From Streptomyces cadmiisoli (GTDB lineage Bacteria; Actinomycetota; Actinomycetes; Streptomycetales; Streptomycetaceae), in contig NZ_CP030073.1 of the NCBI RefSeq assembly GCF_003261055.1, positions 3,968,001 through 4,032,000 on the forward strand: a stretch of DNA of 64,000 nt, read 5' to 3'. A model generated the notes under the pieces. It was not told the origin of the DNA and did no database searches. It worked only from the letters and a program-made list of their open reading frames with translations. The first letter of the stretch is position 1, and the number at the start of each line of letters is the position of its first letter. Positions 25,704-35,613 of the stretch are shown here, piece after piece. A program made the translations under genes and the position numbers.

Positions 25704-26234
25704 TTACTCGGCACCGCCCTGCTCGGCCTGCTTGGCGCGCAGCGCGTCCACGGTGCGGACGAGCTTCGACGGCAGCGCCTGGAAGACGGAGGCAGCCTGG
25801 GACTGCTTCGCCTTGAAGGCACCGGCCAGCTTGCTGAGCAGAACCTCGCGGGACTCGAGGTCCGCAAGCTTCTTGATCTCATCGGCGGACAGCGCCTTGC
25901 CGTCAAGGACACCGCCCTTGATGATGAGATTCGGGTTGTCCTTGGCGAAGTCACGAAGACCCTTCGCCGACTCCACCGGGTCACCGGTGACGAAGGCGAC
26001 GGCCGTCGGACCAGCGAAGAGCTGGTCGTCCAGCGTGATCCCGGCCTCGTTGGCCGCAATCTTGGTCAGCGTGTTCTTCACCACGGCGTACTGGGCGTTC
26101 TCACCGAGCGAACGACGCAGCGTCTTGAGCTGCGCCACGGTGAGACCGCGGTACTCGGTCAGCACGGCGGCGTTGGAGCTGCGGAACTTGTCCGTCAGCT
26201 CGGCAACCGCGGCAGCCTTGTCGGGCCTCGCCAT
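25704..26234 (-). CDS. rplJ: 50S ribosomal protein L10
   Basis: The 176-residue product ([20 protein letters not shown]) is a normal-length L10, the base of the stalk that carries L7/L12 dimers. GAAGGAGGCCGAGGCTCT precedes the ATG. The long leader (26235-26478) probably binds L10 in feedback control, as in other bacteria. Confidence 0.97.
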   Translation of the reverse strand: MARPDKAAAVAELTDKFRSSNAAVLTEYRGLTVAQLKTLRRSLGENAQYAVVKNTLTKIAANEAGITLDDQLFAGPTAVAFVTGDPVESAKGLRDFAKDNPNLIIKGGVLDGKALSADEIKKLADLESREVLLSKLAGAFKAKQSQAASVFQALPSKLVRTVDALRAKQAEQGGAE

Positions 26235-26478
26235 AGAGCCTCGGCCTCCTTCCGGGTGATTCGGACCGCGCGGACCCGAAGGAGAACTGGGGAAAACGAA
26301 ACGCCCCGGCGCAGGTGCACGGGGCGTAGCTCGACCAGATGGGTTCCGCGGTGCGGATCCGGTCCGGGAGCACTTCCACTGTCACCTGCGCGGGTCGTCC
26401 GCAGTTCAGCGGATCCTTCGGCCACCGCACTCTCTTGCGAGCGCACGGCAACGACCAGCGGTCTTTGGCTTCGGCAGA
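26235..26478 (-). ncRNA. Probable L10 leader (autoregulatory 5' UTR of rplJL)
   Basis: About 240 bases lie between the predicted rplJ start of transcription and its ATG, with several self-complementary parts (for example GCGCAGGT..ACCTGCGC spans and the run CGCCGGGGCGTTTCGTTTT). Bacterial rplJ genes commonly carry such an L10-binding leader. The assignment rests on position and structure potential; no alignment was possible. Confidence 0.5.
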
Positions 26479-26508
26479 AGAGTACGGGACCGGATCGCTG
26501 TCGAGCAA
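26479..26508 (-). promoter_or_regulatory. Predicted rplJL promoter
   Basis: On the minus strand TTGCTC (26503-26508) and TACTCT (26479-26484) are 18 bases apart. The start would lie near 26472, upstream of the L10 leader. Confidence 0.5.
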
Positions 26509-26566
26509 ATCCGGTCGTACCGTCCTCAGGCGGCGGCGTCCTCGCCGGGCCCTTCCAGCAACTGCC

Positions 26567-27511
26567 TCAACGCGACAGCCCTGTGCCTCCCTGCCGCCGG
26601 AGGAGTTCGTCGAAGTCCTGGGTGTCGTCGGCCGGGGGCGGCTCGGCGTCGACGTCGGCTCCGTAGTCGCTGTAGTAGGCGGTCTGGGTCAGCTCGCCCG
26701 TCGCCGTCCGGCCCTTCTCGACCTTCTTCACCAGCAGGTCCCGGTCGTTGATCCAGATGTCCACGCTCTGACTGGTCACGCCGGCCCGCTCGAGCAGTGC
26801 CTTCAGATCGGCCAGCCGGCTCTCGGACAGGTGCGGGTTCCGGGCGGCGAGGTCGGCCACGTCGACCGTGCCGGCGTAGTGCGTGGTGCGCTCCCCGCGG
26901 ACCTGCTCCTCGCCGACCTTCCGGACGTTCCCGGAGGCCAGCAGCAGTTCCACCGACTGCTGCGGGGTGGTGTTGCGCATCTGGTCCTGGAGGTACGCGC
27001 CCGAGCCGCCGGCGAGGTCCGCCATCTCGTCGTACGCGTATCTCACCCAGTGTCTGCCGCCGGCCTTCTCGGCGAACGCGTCGCCCATCCGCGCGTAGTA
27101 CGCGTCGGGCAGGTAGCGGGCCTCCATCGAGGTGCTGCCGAGGCGGCGCATGGTGTCGGCGATGGTGCCGCCGGTGTAGGTGATGGTCAGCGTGCCGGTG
27201 ATGCCGTCGTCCCAGCCGAGGGTGCCGGCGGCGGTCATGGACATCAGGCTGCCCATGGTGGTGGTGGACTCGACCCGGGCGGAGTCGCCCCGGTCGGTGG
27301 ACCGCTCGGCGGTGCGCAGCGCGGCCACCGAGCCGGTCTGGGCAGCTCCCGACCGGCCGATGCCGTCGTCCTTCGCCGGGCGGTCGGAGTCGGCGTCGGA
27401 GGCGGTGCAGGCGACGAGGGTCAGCGCGGTGACGGCCACGGTCGCCAGGGCCGCGCGGCGCAGGCCCGCACGCGGGTTGCCGCTCGTCACGCGCGGGCTG
27501 CTGCTCGTCAT
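26567..27511 (-). CDS. Putative lipoprotein of unknown function
   Basis: The 314-residue product has a signal peptide with basic residues, a hydrophobic stretch ATVAVTALTLVAC, and Cys35 at a lipobox-like LVAC, so it should be anchored outside the membrane. The mature part begins disordered and Asp/Ser-rich, then has strands such as GTLTITYTGGTIADTMRRLG and RTTHYAGTVDVADLA. The pattern resembles actinobacterial LolA/LppX-type beta-rich lipoproteins (DUF-type 'ERTTHYxGTVDv'), but I do not recognise a function. It sits alone between rplA and rplJ, as an equivalent gene does in other streptomycetes. Confidence 0.85.
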   Translation of the reverse strand: MTSSSPRVTSGNPRAGLRRAALATVAVTALTLVACTASDADSDRPAKDDGIGRSGAAQTGSVAALRTAERSTDRGDSARVESTTTMGSLMSMTAAGTLGWDDGITGTLTITYTGGTIADTMRRLGSTSMEARYLPDAYYARMGDAFAEKAGGRHWVRYAYDEMADLAGGSGAYLQDQMRNTTPQQSVELLLASGNVRKVGEEQVRGERTTHYAGTVDVADLAARNPHLSESRLADLKALLERAGVTSQSVDIWINDRDLLVKKVEKGRTATGELTQTAYYSDYGADVDAEPPPADDTQDFDELLRRQGGTGLSR

Positions 27512-27592
27512 TCGTCCCCCTGGGCGAGATCCGGTCCCGTGCCAGCACGCTAACCCAGGGGGCTGACAGGCGTACCCGGTACCCGCAAGGGA

Positions 27593-27625
27593 ACGGGCCC
27601 CGCACCTGAGAGGTGCGGGGCCCGT
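27593..27625 (-). terminator. rplKA terminator
   Basis: A perfect 15-bp stem (ACGGGCCCCGCACCT and its complement) with a GAG loop begins 25 bases past the rplA stop. It is one of the strongest hairpins in the window. Confidence 0.85.
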
Positions 27626-27649
27626 GACCGGTTGCGAGAGCCGGCTGGC

Positions 27650-28375
27650 TCAGACCGCGGCCGGGTCCTCCTCGACGAGGAGGTTGCGGGTGCGGTTCGG
27701 GTCGACCGGGATGCCGGGGCCCATCGTGGTGGTGATGGCGGCCTTCTTGATGTAGCGACCCTTGGCGGCGGACGGCTTCAGACGGAGGATCTCCTCCAGC
27801 GCGGCGCCGTAGTTCTCCACCAGCTTGGCGTCGTCGAACGACGCCTTGCCGATGATGAAGTGCAGGTTCGAGTGCTTGTCGACGCGGAACTCGATCTTGC
27901 CGCCCTTGATGTCGTTGACAGCCTTGGCGACGTCGGGGGTCACGGTGCCGGTCTTCGGGTTCGGCATCAGACCACGCGGACCGAGCACGCGGCCGAGGCG
28001 GCCGACCTTGCCCATGAGGTCCGGGGTGGCGACGACGGCGTCGAAGTCCAGACGGCCCTTCGACACCTCGTCGATGAGCTCGTCGGCGCCGACGATGTCG
28101 GCGCCCGCGGCACGAGCGGCCTCGGCACGGTCACCGGTCGCGAAGACCAGGACCCGGGCGGTCTTACCGGTGCCGTGCGGGAGGTTCACGGTGCCACGGA
28201 CCATCTGGTCGGCCTTGCGCGGGTCGACACCCAGACGGAAGGCGACCTCGACGGTGCCGTCGAACTTGGTCGTGGAGGTCTCCTTGGCGAGACGGACGGC
28301 CTCGAGCGGGGCGTACAGCTTCTCCCGGTCGATCTTGGCGTCCGCAGCGCGGAGAGACTTGCTGCGCTTGCTCAC
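27650..28375 (-). CDS. rplA: 50S ribosomal protein L1
   Basis: The GTG at 28375 (AGGAG ten bases upstream) gives 241 residues starting [14 protein letters not shown], the usual Streptomyces form; the open frame extends to 28429 without support. Family landmarks include [22 protein letters not shown]1 binds the 23S stalk and, in many bacteria, represses its own rplKA mRNA. It follows rplK by 76 bases. Confidence 0.97.
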   Translation of the reverse strand: MSKRSKSLRAADAKIDREKLYAPLEAVRLAKETSTTKFDGTVEVAFRLGVDPRKADQMVRGTVNLPHGTGKTARVLVFATGDRAEAARAAGADIVGADELIDEVSKGRLDFDAVVATPDLMGKVGRLGRVLGPRGLMPNPKTGTVTPDVAKAVNDIKGGKIEFRVDKHSNLHFIIGKASFDDAKLVENYGAALEEILRLKPSAAKGRYIKKAAITTTMGPGIPVDPNRTRNLLVEEDPAAV

Positions 28376-28451
28376 TACTGCTCCTGGGTTTCTTAGGAGT
28401 CGTGGTCCGGACCGAGCAGGCCCTGCCACTTCTGCTGCTGGAAGGTGGGGC

Positions 28452-28886
28452 TCAGCCCTCGACCGTGACGCCCATGGAACGGGCGGTGCCGGCGATGATC
28501 TTCTCGGCGGCGTCCAGGTCGTTGGCGTTGAGGTCGGGCATCTTGGTGGTGGCGATCTCGCGGACCTGGTCGCGCGTGATCTTCGCGACCTTGGTCTTGT
28601 GCGGCTCGCCGGAGCCCTTCTCGATGCCCGCGGCCTTCAGGATCATCTTGGCGGCCGGCGGGGTCTTGGTCACGAAGGTGAAGGAACGGTCCTCGTAGAC
28701 CGTGATCTCCACCGGGATGACCCAGCCACGCTGCGACTCGGTCGCGGCGTTGTAGGCCTTGCAGAACTCCATGATGTTCACGCCGTGCTGACCCAGCGCG
28801 GGGCCGACCGGCGGGGCCGGGTTGGCTGCGCCGGCCTGGATCTGGAGCTTGATGAGCCCCGTGACCTTCTTCTTCTTGGGAGGCAT
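28452..28886 (-). CDS. rplK: 50S ribosomal protein L11
   Basis: The 144-residue product ([19 protein letters not shown]) has the proline-rich N-terminal domain ([20 protein letters not shown]) that binds thiopeptide antibiotics together with 23S rRNA, and the C-terminal rRNA-binding domain. L11 is also needed for RelA activation in the stringent response. First gene of rplKA here. Confidence 0.97.
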   Translation of the reverse strand: MPPKKKKVTGLIKLQIQAGAANPAPPVGPALGQHGVNIMEFCKAYNAATESQRGWVIPVEITVYEDRSFTFVTKTPPAAKMILKAAGIEKGSGEPHKTKVAKITRDQVREIATTKMPDLNANDLDAAEKIIAGTARSMGVTVEG

Positions 28887-29060
28887 TGCTCTCTCCGGGT
28901 CCTAGTGAGAGGTTTCCGCCTCCATCCATCGATCGTGCGGATCATTCGGACGAAGGCATACCGCACAACGATAACGGGTAACGCCCCGGGCCCAAAACCG
29001 ACAGGTCAGGCCGGGCTCCGGCAGCCGCGCGTCGGCCGGAGCCCGGACCCGCCCGGCGGT

Positions 29061-29588
29061 TCAGCAGCGCTTGGACGTGGCGGCCTGGCCCGGCAGCGGG
29101 TCACCCGGGGCACGCAGGGTGCCGATGGCCGCGGTGCACTCCTCGGACGTGTCGGCCGGCAGCGACCAGAACTCCTGGGTGTTGCTGGCGATCCACCAGT
29201 CCTGCCCGACGATCTGGTCCCGCGCGTAGCTGTACACGCCGGTGCTCACGTCGTAGTCCTTGATCTTGTCCCGGAAGCTCTGCCACACCCACACGTAGCC
29301 GTAGTTCTGCGCACAGGACGGCGAGTAGAACTGCTTCACCGAGGCGACGTGCGCGCCCGCACGGTCGATGTAGGCGGTGGCGCCGATCTGATAGGCGTCC
29401 GAGCAGACACCGGCGGCCCGGGCCCTGGTGCTGAGCGGGTTGCCCGCCTCGCTCGGTGCGGTGGAGCGGGCAGTCGTCTGCTGCTTGTTCGGTTTCGGGG
29501 CGGGGCCGGTGCCGGCGAGGGCGGAGGACGCCGGAAGCAGGGCACAGGCGGAGACCGCCGCGACGATCAGGAATTTGCGAGCACGCAT
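29061..29588 (-). CDS. Putative secreted protein of unknown function
   Basis: From the ATG at 29588 the product is 175 residues. It begins with a classical signal peptide, [20 protein letters not shown], with probable cleavage after SSALA. The mature part has a short Lys/Thr-rich linker, then a domain with [20 protein letters not shown] and four Cys residues that may form disulphides. I do not recognise the family; the repeated aromatic pattern is like small secreted DUF2690-type proteins of actinobacteria, but this is weak. It stands alone between nusG and rplK. Confidence 0.75.
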   Translation of the reverse strand: MRARKFLIVAAVSACALLPASSALAGTGPAPKPNKQQTTARSTAPSEAGNPLSTRARAAGVCSDAYQIGATAYIDRAGAHVASVKQFYSPSCAQNYGYVWVWQSFRDKIKDYDVSTGVYSYARDQIVGQDWWIASNTQEFWSLPADTSEECTAAIGTLRAPGDPLPGQAATSKRC

Positions 29589-29803
29589 GAGGACGTTTCC
29601 CCCTGGCTGTCGGTGACTGACTCGACGGGTGCCGAACGCTCTCGCTGAACGATGTGACTGAAGCAAGGCAGGGCAAACCAACGCGAAGCATGCCGCACCC
29701 TACTGAAGCGCACTGTCCACGCGTTTCGGTCATCAAGTCAGACCACCCAACCCCCGGGATGGTTGTGGCGCAGAACACAATTAGTGGAGTGGGTGCACGA
29801 AAA

Positions 29804-29838
29804 AGCCCCCGACCTGCCGCGATGGCCGGTCGGGGGCT
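29804..29838 (-). terminator. nusG intrinsic terminator
   Basis: On the minus strand the 11-bp stem AGCCCCCGACC / GGTCGGGGGCT is followed directly by TTTTT, a canonical Rho-independent terminator, 20 bases after the nusG stop. Confidence 0.92.
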
Positions 29839-29857
29839 CTCCCCAGTACTGCTTCGA

Positions 29858-30718
29858 TCAGTTCTTCTGGATCTGATCGAAGGAGAGCTCCACCGGGGTC
29901 TCCCGGCCGAAGATCTCCACCAGGCCCTTGACCTTCTTGGAGTCGGCGTTGATCTCGTTGATCGTCGCCTGGAGCGTGGCGAAGGGGCCGTCGGTGACGG
30001 TGACCGAGTCGCCGACCTCGAAGTCCAGCACCTGCACCTCGACCTTGCGCTGCGGCGCCGGCTTGCCCTCGGCCTCGGCAGCCTCGCGCGCGGCCTTCTC
30101 CTCGGCCTCCGGGGCGAGCATCTTGACGATCTCGTCCAGCGTCAGCGGGTACGGGTCGTAGGCGTTGCCGACGAAGCCGGTGACGCCCGGCGTGTTGCGG
30201 ACGACGCCCCAGGACTCGTTGGTCAGGTCCATGCGCACCAGGACGTAGCCGGGGAGCTTGTTCTGGCGGATGGTCTTGCGGTCGCCGTTCTTGATCTGGA
30301 CGACCTCTTCCTGCGGCACCTCGGCCTGGAAGATGTAGTCCTCGACGTTCAGCGAGACGGCGCGCTGCTCCAGGTTGGTCTTCACCCGGTTCTCGTAACC
30401 GGCGTAGGTGTGGATGACGTACCACTCGCCGGGCAGGGTGCGCAGTTCCTCGCGGAGCGCCGCGACGGGGTCGACCGGCTCGGCCGCTTCTTCCTCGTCG
30501 GCCTGCTCCGCCTCGTCGGAGGCGTCCGCGTCCTCGTCGGCGTCGCCCTCGTCGGACTCTTCGTCCTCGACGTGCAGGGCGGCTTCCTCGGCCGGCTCAC
30601 CCAGCTCGGCTTCCGCAGCCTCGAACTCGTCGACCTCGTCCGCGCCCTCGACGATGTCGAGTTCGTCATCCACGGACTCGTCCGGCTCGACGGCCTCGTT
30701 CAGGTTCGGGTCAGACAC
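29858..30718 (-). CDS. nusG: Transcription termination/antitermination factor NusG
   Basis: The 286-residue product starts with a GTG. The first 100 residues are an acidic Asp/Glu-rich extension typical of actinobacterial NusG and absent from the E. coli protein (181 residues). The NGN domain begins [20 protein letters not shown] and binds RNA polymerase. The C-terminal KOW domain contains [17 protein letters not shown] and links to S10 (rpsJ) or Rho. It follows secE by 77 bases with a hairpin in between. Confidence 0.97.
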   Translation of the reverse strand: MSDPNLNEAVEPDESVDDELDIVEGADEVDEFEAAEAELGEPAEEAALHVEDEESDEGDADEDADASDEAEQADEEEAAEPVDPVAALREELRTLPGEWYVIHTYAGYENRVKTNLEQRAVSLNVEDYIFQAEVPQEEVVQIKNGDRKTIRQNKLPGYVLVRMDLTNESWGVVRNTPGVTGFVGNAYDPYPLTLDEIVKMLAPEAEEKAAREAAEAEGKPAPQRKVEVQVLDFEVGDSVTVTDGPFATLQATINEINADSKKVKGLVEIFGRETPVELSFDQIQKN

Positions 30719-30756
30719 GGTGGCTGCTTCTTCCTGGATACATGGGGGTGGAACAC

Positions 30757-30788
30757 GCGAAAGGGGCGCCGGTGACGGCGCCCTTCGC
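30757..30788 (-). terminator. Hairpin between secE and nusG
   Basis: GCGAAAGGGGCGCC and GGCGCCCTTCGC form a 12-bp stem with two single-base bulges and a GGTGAC loop, just past the secE stop. It may attenuate read-through into nusG or protect the secE 3' end. Confidence 0.5.
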
Positions 30789-30795
30789 TCTTGGC

Positions 30796-31083
30796 TCAGC
30801 CGAAGACGTACTTGGCGGCGTGGTCGAGCCCATAGTCAATCACGGTCACCAGGCCGATCATGATCACGACGAAGATGATCACGACGGTCGTGTACGTCGT
30901 CAGCTGGCTGCGCGTCGGCCAGACCACCTTGCGGAGCTCCGCAACGATCTGCCGGTAGAAGAGGGCCAGGCGCTTCAGCGGGCCCTTCTTGGCGCGCTTG
31001 CCGCCCTTGCGGGTCTTCTTCTGAGACTCCGGCGCCTCGTCCTGAGCGTCAGGCGTGTCGAGGGAGCCCACGGCGTCCGTCAT
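30796..31083 (-). CDS. secE: Preprotein translocase subunit SecE
   Basis: The 95-residue product has a Lys-rich cytoplasmic N-terminus and the conserved amphipathic region [20 protein letters not shown]. One transmembrane helix ([20 protein letters not shown]) follows. Like most Gram-positive SecE it has a single helix. It clamps SecY in the translocase. It precedes nusG as in most bacteria, and tRNA-Trp lies upstream. Confidence 0.96.
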   Translation of the reverse strand: MTDAVGSLDTPDAQDEAPESQKKTRKGGKRAKKGPLKRLALFYRQIVAELRKVVWPTRSQLTTYTTVVIIFVVIMIGLVTVIDYGLDHAAKYVFG

Positions 31084-31188
31084 TCATCCTCACCTGATCC
31101 CGGGTCGTGGCCGTGCCGCGCCCGGTCTGAGCCGCACGGCGGTGCATTGCTGTACGTACCTGCGCACACATCCTGGCGGTGTGTGTAG

Positions 31189-31261
31189 CAGGGCCGGAGG
31201 GACTCGAACCCCCAACCGCTGGTTTTGGAGACCAGTGCTCTACCAATTGAGCTACGACCCT
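31189..31261 (-). tRNA. trpT: tRNA-Trp (CCA anticodon)
   Basis: The minus strand folds into a cloverleaf: acceptor AGGGTCG pairs with CGGCCCT (one T-G pair), the D arm begins AGCTCAATTGG, the anticodon loop reads CTCCAAA (CCA), and the T arm has GGTTCGAGTCC. The discriminator is G. The 3' CCA is not encoded. It lies upstream of secE, the common actinobacterial order. Confidence 0.96.
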
Positions 31262-31543
31262 TTGTGTGCCCCCCAACGTACCGCATCCGACCGAGTGCTC
31301 GGTGTGCACCGGATGAGTACGGCGTGATGAAGGCCAACGACGTGAGAGTGTACGTGCTCATGAGCCGGGCGTCGAACAGAAAGTGCCCGGCAGGACTCGG
31401 TGCGTGGAAGATCCGCTGCGCTTCGAGGGAAGATCACCCAGGCCACCCGGCGTATCCGGACTGGTGTCCAGCGGTGCGCCCGGGGCTGTTCAGTCTGTGA
31501 AACCCGTGTGCCGGGCCGGTTTCCGGTCTGAAACGATGGGCCC

Positions 31544-32770
31544 ATGAGCGCTGCAACCCCTCCCACCGAGCGCCGGGTCTCGGCCCGTATCGGCGCGATC
31601 TCCGAGTCCGCCACCCTCGCCGTGGACGCCAAGGCCAAGGCCCTGAAGGCGGCCGGGCGGCCCGTGATCGGATTCGGTGCCGGCGAGCCCGACTTCCCGA
31701 CCCCGGACTACATCGTCGAAGCCGCGATCGAGGCGTGCAAGAACCCCAAGTACCACCGCTACACGCCGGCCGGCGGTCTGCCCGAGCTGAAGAACGCGAT
31801 CGCCGCGAAGACGCTGCGTGACTCGGGCTACGAGGTCGACGCCTCGCAGATCCTCGTCACCAACGGCGGCAAGCAGGCCATCTACGAGGCGTTCGCCGCG
31901 ATCCTCGACCCGGGCGACGAGGTCATCGTCCCCGCCCCGTACTGGACGACCTACCCGGAGTCGATCCGCCTCGCCGGCGGTGTCCCGGTCGAGGTCGTCG
32001 CCGACGAGACGACCGGCTACCGCGTCACCGTGGAGCAGCTGGAGGCGGCCCGCACCGACCGGACGAAGGTCGTGCTCTTCGTCTCGCCCTCGAACCCGAC
32101 CGGAGCGGTCTACTCCGAAGCCGAGACGGAGGCCATCGGGCGCTGGGCCGTCGAGCACGGCCTGTGGGTGCTGACCGACGAGATCTACGAGCACCTGGTC
32201 TACGGCGACGCGGCCTCCGTGTCCCTCCCCGCGCTGCTTCCGGAGCTGCGCGACAAGTGCATCGTGGTCAACGGCGTCGCGAAGACGTACGCGATGACGG
32301 GCTGGCGGGTGGGCTGGATCATCGGCCCCAAGGATGTGGTCAAGGCCGCGACGAACCTCCAGTCGCACGCCACGTCGAACGTCTCGAACGTCGCGCAGGT
32401 CGCCGCGCTGGCCGCCGTCTCGGGCGACCTGGACGCCGTCGCGAAGATGCGTGAGGCCTTCGACCGGCGCCGCCGCACCGTGGTGCGCATGCTGAACGAG
32501 ATCGACGGCGTGGTCTGCCCGGAGCCCGAGGGCGCCTTCTACGCCTACCCGACGGTGAAGGGCCTGCTCGGCAAGGAGATCCGCGGCAAGCGTCCGAAGG
32601 ACACGGTGGAGCTGGCCGCGCTCATCCTGGAGGAGGCCGAGGTCGCGGTCGTCCCGGGCGAGGCGTTCGGCACGCCGGGCTATCTGCGGCTGTCGTACGC
32701 GCTGGGTGACGAGGATCTCGTCGAGGGCGTCAGCCGGATCCAGAAGCTGCTCGCGGAGGCACGCGACTGA
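31544..32770 (+). CDS. aspC: Class I pyridoxal-phosphate aminotransferase (aspartate aminotransferase)
   Basis: The 408-residue product is a class I/II aminotransferase. [13 protein letters not shown] binds substrate at the N-terminus, [10 protein letters not shown] and [11 protein letters not shown] line the active site, and the PLP-binding Lys is in [16 protein letters not shown]. It is close to AspC-type 1b enzymes, which convert aspartate and 2-oxoglutarate to oxaloacetate and glutamate; some accept prephenate, and that cannot be excluded. Position opposite secE/trpT is usual in Streptomyces. Confidence 0.92.
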   Translation: MSAATPPTERRVSARIGAISESATLAVDAKAKALKAAGRPVIGFGAGEPDFPTPDYIVEAAIEACKNPKYHRYTPAGGLPELKNAIAAKTLRDSGYEVDASQILVTNGGKQAIYEAFAAILDPGDEVIVPAPYWTTYPESIRLAGGVPVEVVADETTGYRVTVEQLEAARTDRTKVVLFVSPSNPTGAVYSEAETEAIGRWAVEHGLWVLTDEIYEHLVYGDAASVSLPALLPELRDKCIVVNGVAKTYAMTGWRVGWIIGPKDVVKAATNLQSHATSNVSNVAQVAALAAVSGDLDAVAKMREAFDRRRRTVVRMLNEIDGVVCPEPEGAFYAYPTVKGLLGKEIRGKRPKDTVELAALILEEAEVAVVPGEAFGTPGYLRLSYALGDEDLVEGVSRIQKLLAEARD

Positions 32771-32899
32771 GGTCGTCGCGCTTCACGCGCGCGTGGCGGG
32801 CCGCTTCCCGGTGGGAGGCGGCCCGTTTCTTCGTGCGAGGGGCGCCACGGAGGGCGAAAGCGCTACCGGGAGGGCCGGGCGGTACGGCAGGATCCTGGG

Positions 32900-33934
32900 A
32901 TGGAACGTGTACGTGATCTCTCCGCCCTCCCCAAGGCCCATCTCCACCTGCACTTCACCGGCTCCATGAGATCGGCCACGCTGCTGGAGCTGGCCGACAA
33001 GTACGGGGTGCGACTGCCGGAGGTGCTGACCGAGGCCCTGGTGAGCGGGGAGCCGCCGAAGCTGCGGGCGACGGACGAGCGGGGCTGGTTCCGCTTCCAG
33101 CGGCTGTACGACGCGGCACGTTCCTGCCTCCGGGAGCCGGAGGACATCCAGCGGCTGGTGCGGGAGGCCGCGGAGGAGGACCTGAAGGACGGCTCGGGCT
33201 GGCTGGAGATCCAGGTGGACCCGACGTCGTACGCCCCTCGTCTGGGTGGTCTGATCCCGGCGCTGGAGATCATCCTGGACGCGGTGGACTCGGCCGTGCG
33301 GGAGACCGGCCTGGGGATGCGGGTCCTGGTGGCCGCGAACCGTATGAAGCACCCGTTGGACGCCCGCACACTGGCCCGGCTGGCCGTCCGCCACGCCGAC
33401 CGGGGTGTGGTCGGCTTCGGCCTGTCGAACGACGAACGGCGCGGCATGGCACGGGACTTCGACCGGGCCTTCGCCATCGCCCGGGAGGGCGGTCTGCTCT
33501 CGGCACCGCACGGCGGCGAGCTGACCGGCCCCAGCTCGGTCCGCGACTGCCTGGACGACCTGCACGCGGACCGCGTCGGTCACGGCGTGCGGGCGGCCGA
33601 GGATCCGCGCCTGCTCAAGCGTCTGGCCGACCGGGGCATCACCTGCGAGGTATGCCCGGCGTCGAACGTGGCGCTCGGCGTCTACGAGAAGCCGGAGGAC
33701 GTGCCGCTGCGCACCCTCTTCGAGGCCGGGGTGCCAATGGCGCTGGGCGCCGACGACCCGCTGCTGTTCGGGGCGCGTCTGGCCGCGCAGTACGAGCTGG
33801 CGCGGGAGTCCCACGGCTTCACCGACGCGGAGCTCGCGGAACTGGCACGCCAGTCCCTGCGGGCCTCGGCCGCGCCGCAGGACGTGAAGGCGAAACTGCT
33901 GGCGGGCGTGGACGACTGGCTGCGCGAGGAGTAG
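32900..33934 (+). CDS. add: Adenosine deaminase
   Basis: The 344-residue TIM-barrel enzyme has the zinc pair HLHLH near the N-terminus (PKAHLHLHFTGSM) and the catalytic HGGE. VGHGVRAAEDP and GADDPLLFG follow, with the CPASNVALGV substrate loop between them. All usual catalytic residues are visible. It deaminates adenosine to inosine in purine salvage. Adenine deaminase activity is possible because this branch is close to ADAL/ADE-type proteins. It follows aspC by 129 bases. Confidence 0.88.
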   Translation: MERVRDLSALPKAHLHLHFTGSMRSATLLELADKYGVRLPEVLTEALVSGEPPKLRATDERGWFRFQRLYDAARSCLREPEDIQRLVREAAEEDLKDGSGWLEIQVDPTSYAPRLGGLIPALEIILDAVDSAVRETGLGMRVLVAANRMKHPLDARTLARLAVRHADRGVVGFGLSNDERRGMARDFDRAFAIAREGGLLSAPHGGELTGPSSVRDCLDDLHADRVGHGVRAAEDPRLLKRLADRGITCEVCPASNVALGVYEKPEDVPLRTLFEAGVPMALGADDPLLFGARLAAQYELARESHGFTDAELAELARQSLRASAAPQDVKAKLLAGVDDWLREE

Positions 33935-33979
33935 CCCGTCCCCTGTCTCGCGGCCCGGAGCCCGTCCCCTCCTCGGGGC

Positions 33980-35035
33980 CTAGAGGCTCACTCCCACCGT
34001 GACCGGCTCGTTGACCAGCGTGATCCCGAAGGCCTCGCGGACACCGGTGACGACCTCGCGGGCGAGTGCCAGCAGGTCCGCGGTGGTCGCCGCGCCCCGG
34101 TTGGTCAGGGCGAGGGTGTGCTTCGTGGAGATGCGGGCGGGGCCGCTGCCGTAGCCCTTGGTGAAGCCCGCCTTGTCGATCAGCCAGGCCGCGGAGGTCT
34201 TGGTGCGGCCCTGCCCCGCCGGGTAGGCCGGAGGTTCGACACCGTCGCCGAGGCGCTCGCGCACACGCGCGTGGAAGGCGGCGAACTGGGCGTCGGTGAG
34301 GATCGGGTTGGTGAAGAAGGAGCCCGCCGACCAGGTGTCGTGGTCCTCGGGGTCGAGGACCATGCCCTTGCCGGTGCGCAGCTTCAGGACGGTCTCGCGT
34401 GCGTCGGCCAGCGGGACGCGGTCGCCCGGTTCGACCCCGAGGGCGCGGGCCGCCTCCGCGTATTTGACGGGCGCCGACAGGCCGTCCGCGTCCTCCAGCT
34501 CGAAACGGACCCGCAGGACGACGTACCGCGAGGGGTCGGCCTTGAACAGGCTGTGCCGGTAGGCGAAGGCGCAGGCGTCGTTGGTGAGGGTGACCGTCTC
34601 GCCGGACCTGCGGTCGTACGCGATCACCTCGGTGATCGTCGACGACACCTCCTGGCCGTACGCGCCGACGTTCTGGATCGGTGTGGCACCCGCCGAGCCG
34701 GGGATGCCGGCCAGGCACTCGACGCCGGCGAGTCCGGCCTCCACCGTGCCGGCGACCGCGTCCGTCCACACCTCGCCGGCGGCCAGTTCCAGCCGTGGGC
34801 CGTCGAGCTCGAAGCCGCGGGTGGCGATGCGCAGGGCGGTGCCCGCGAAGCCCTGGTCACCGATGACCAGGTTGGATCCGCCGCCGATGATCAGCAGCGG
34901 TGTCCCGGCGGCATCGGCCTCACGGACGGCGGCCACGACCTCGGCATCGGTCGTGGCGGTGACCAGCCGGGTGGCGGGGCCGCCCAGCCGGAAGGTGGTC
35001 AGTGGGGCGAGGGGCGCGTCGTGGAGTTCCTGCAC
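33980..35035 (-). CDS. murB: UDP-N-acetylenolpyruvoylglucosamine reductase MurB
   Basis: The GTG at 35035 gives a 351-residue type I MurB. The FAD site has LLIIGGGSNLVIGDQGF and GIPGSAGATPIQNVGAYGQE. YRHSLFK and the SAGSFFTNP serine are in the active site. It reduces UDP-GlcNAc-enolpyruvate to UDP-MurNAc with NADPH in peptidoglycan synthesis. An open frame runs 159 codons further upstream but overlaps the hadB coding region and has no family similarity there. Confidence 0.96.
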   Translation of the reverse strand: MQELHDAPLAPLTTFRLGGPATRLVTATTDAEVVAAVREADAAGTPLLIIGGGSNLVIGDQGFAGTALRIATRGFELDGPRLELAAGEVWTDAVAGTVEAGLAGVECLAGIPGSAGATPIQNVGAYGQEVSSTITEVIAYDRRSGETVTLTNDACAFAYRHSLFKADPSRYVVLRVRFELEDADGLSAPVKYAEAARALGVEPGDRVPLADARETVLKLRTGKGMVLDPEDHDTWSAGSFFTNPILTDAQFAAFHARVRERLGDGVEPPAYPAGQGRTKTSAAWLIDKAGFTKGYGSGPARISTKHTLALTNRGAATTADLLALAREVVTGVREAFGITLVNEPVTVGVSL

Positions 35036-35180
35036 GCGCCCAAGACTACGAGACGGCACCGACGGCCCCGGCACACGCGCGCGGGCCGCCGCCGGGGCGC
35101 CCGTCGTCACGGACGCCCCGCATCTGCCGCTCGGTGGCTCGATCGGTCGAAGAACCGACCGCTCGGCAGTTCGCCGCGGC

Positions 35181-35609
35181 TCAGGCCAGGCGCACGACCG
35201 CCCGGGACATCCCGAGCACCTTCTGTCCGGCGCTGGTCGCCGTGAGGTCCACGCGCACGGTGTCGTCGTCGAGTTTGGCGGCCACCTTGGCGCTGACCTC
35301 GATCGTGGCTCCCTTGTCGTCGTTCGGGACGACGACGGGCTTGGTGAAGCGGACGCCGTACTCGACCACCGCTCCCGGATCGCCGACCCAGTCGGTGACG
35401 ACGCGGATGGCCTCGGCCATGGTGAACATGCCGTGCGCGATGACGTCCGGCAGCCCGACGTCCTTGGCGAACTTCTCGTTCCAGTGGATCGGGTTGAAGT
35501 CCCCGGAGGCACCGGCGTACTGCACGAGGGTGGCGCGCGTCACGGGGAAGCTCTGCGCGGGCAGTTCGGTGCCGACCTCGACGTCGGCGTACGCGATCTT
35601 GGCGGTCAT
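35181..35609 (-). CDS. hadB: MaoC-like dehydratase, HadB type
   Basis: The 142-residue hot-dog protein has the hydratase 2 signature: YAGASGDFNPIHWNEKFAKD supplies the catalytic Asp and His, with IAHGMFTMAEAIRVV after it. In mycobacteria HadB pairs with HadA or HadC to dehydrate 3-hydroxyacyl-ACP in FAS-II. Streptomyces makes no mycolic acids, so the substrate here is unclear. It lies four bases after hadA and certainly forms an operon with it. Confidence 0.9.
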   Translation of the reverse strand: MTAKIAYADVEVGTELPAQSFPVTRATLVQYAGASGDFNPIHWNEKFAKDVGLPDVIAHGMFTMAEAIRVVTDWVGDPGAVVEYGVRFTKPVVVPNDDKGATIEVSAKVAAKLDDDTVRVDLTATSAGQKVLGMSRAVVRLA

Positions 35610-35613
35610 CTGC

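Noticed and set aside
35036..35512. Upstream extension of murB
   Set aside because: It overlaps hadB and gives Ser/Arg-rich sequence unlike MurB; the GTG at 35035 gives the expected length.
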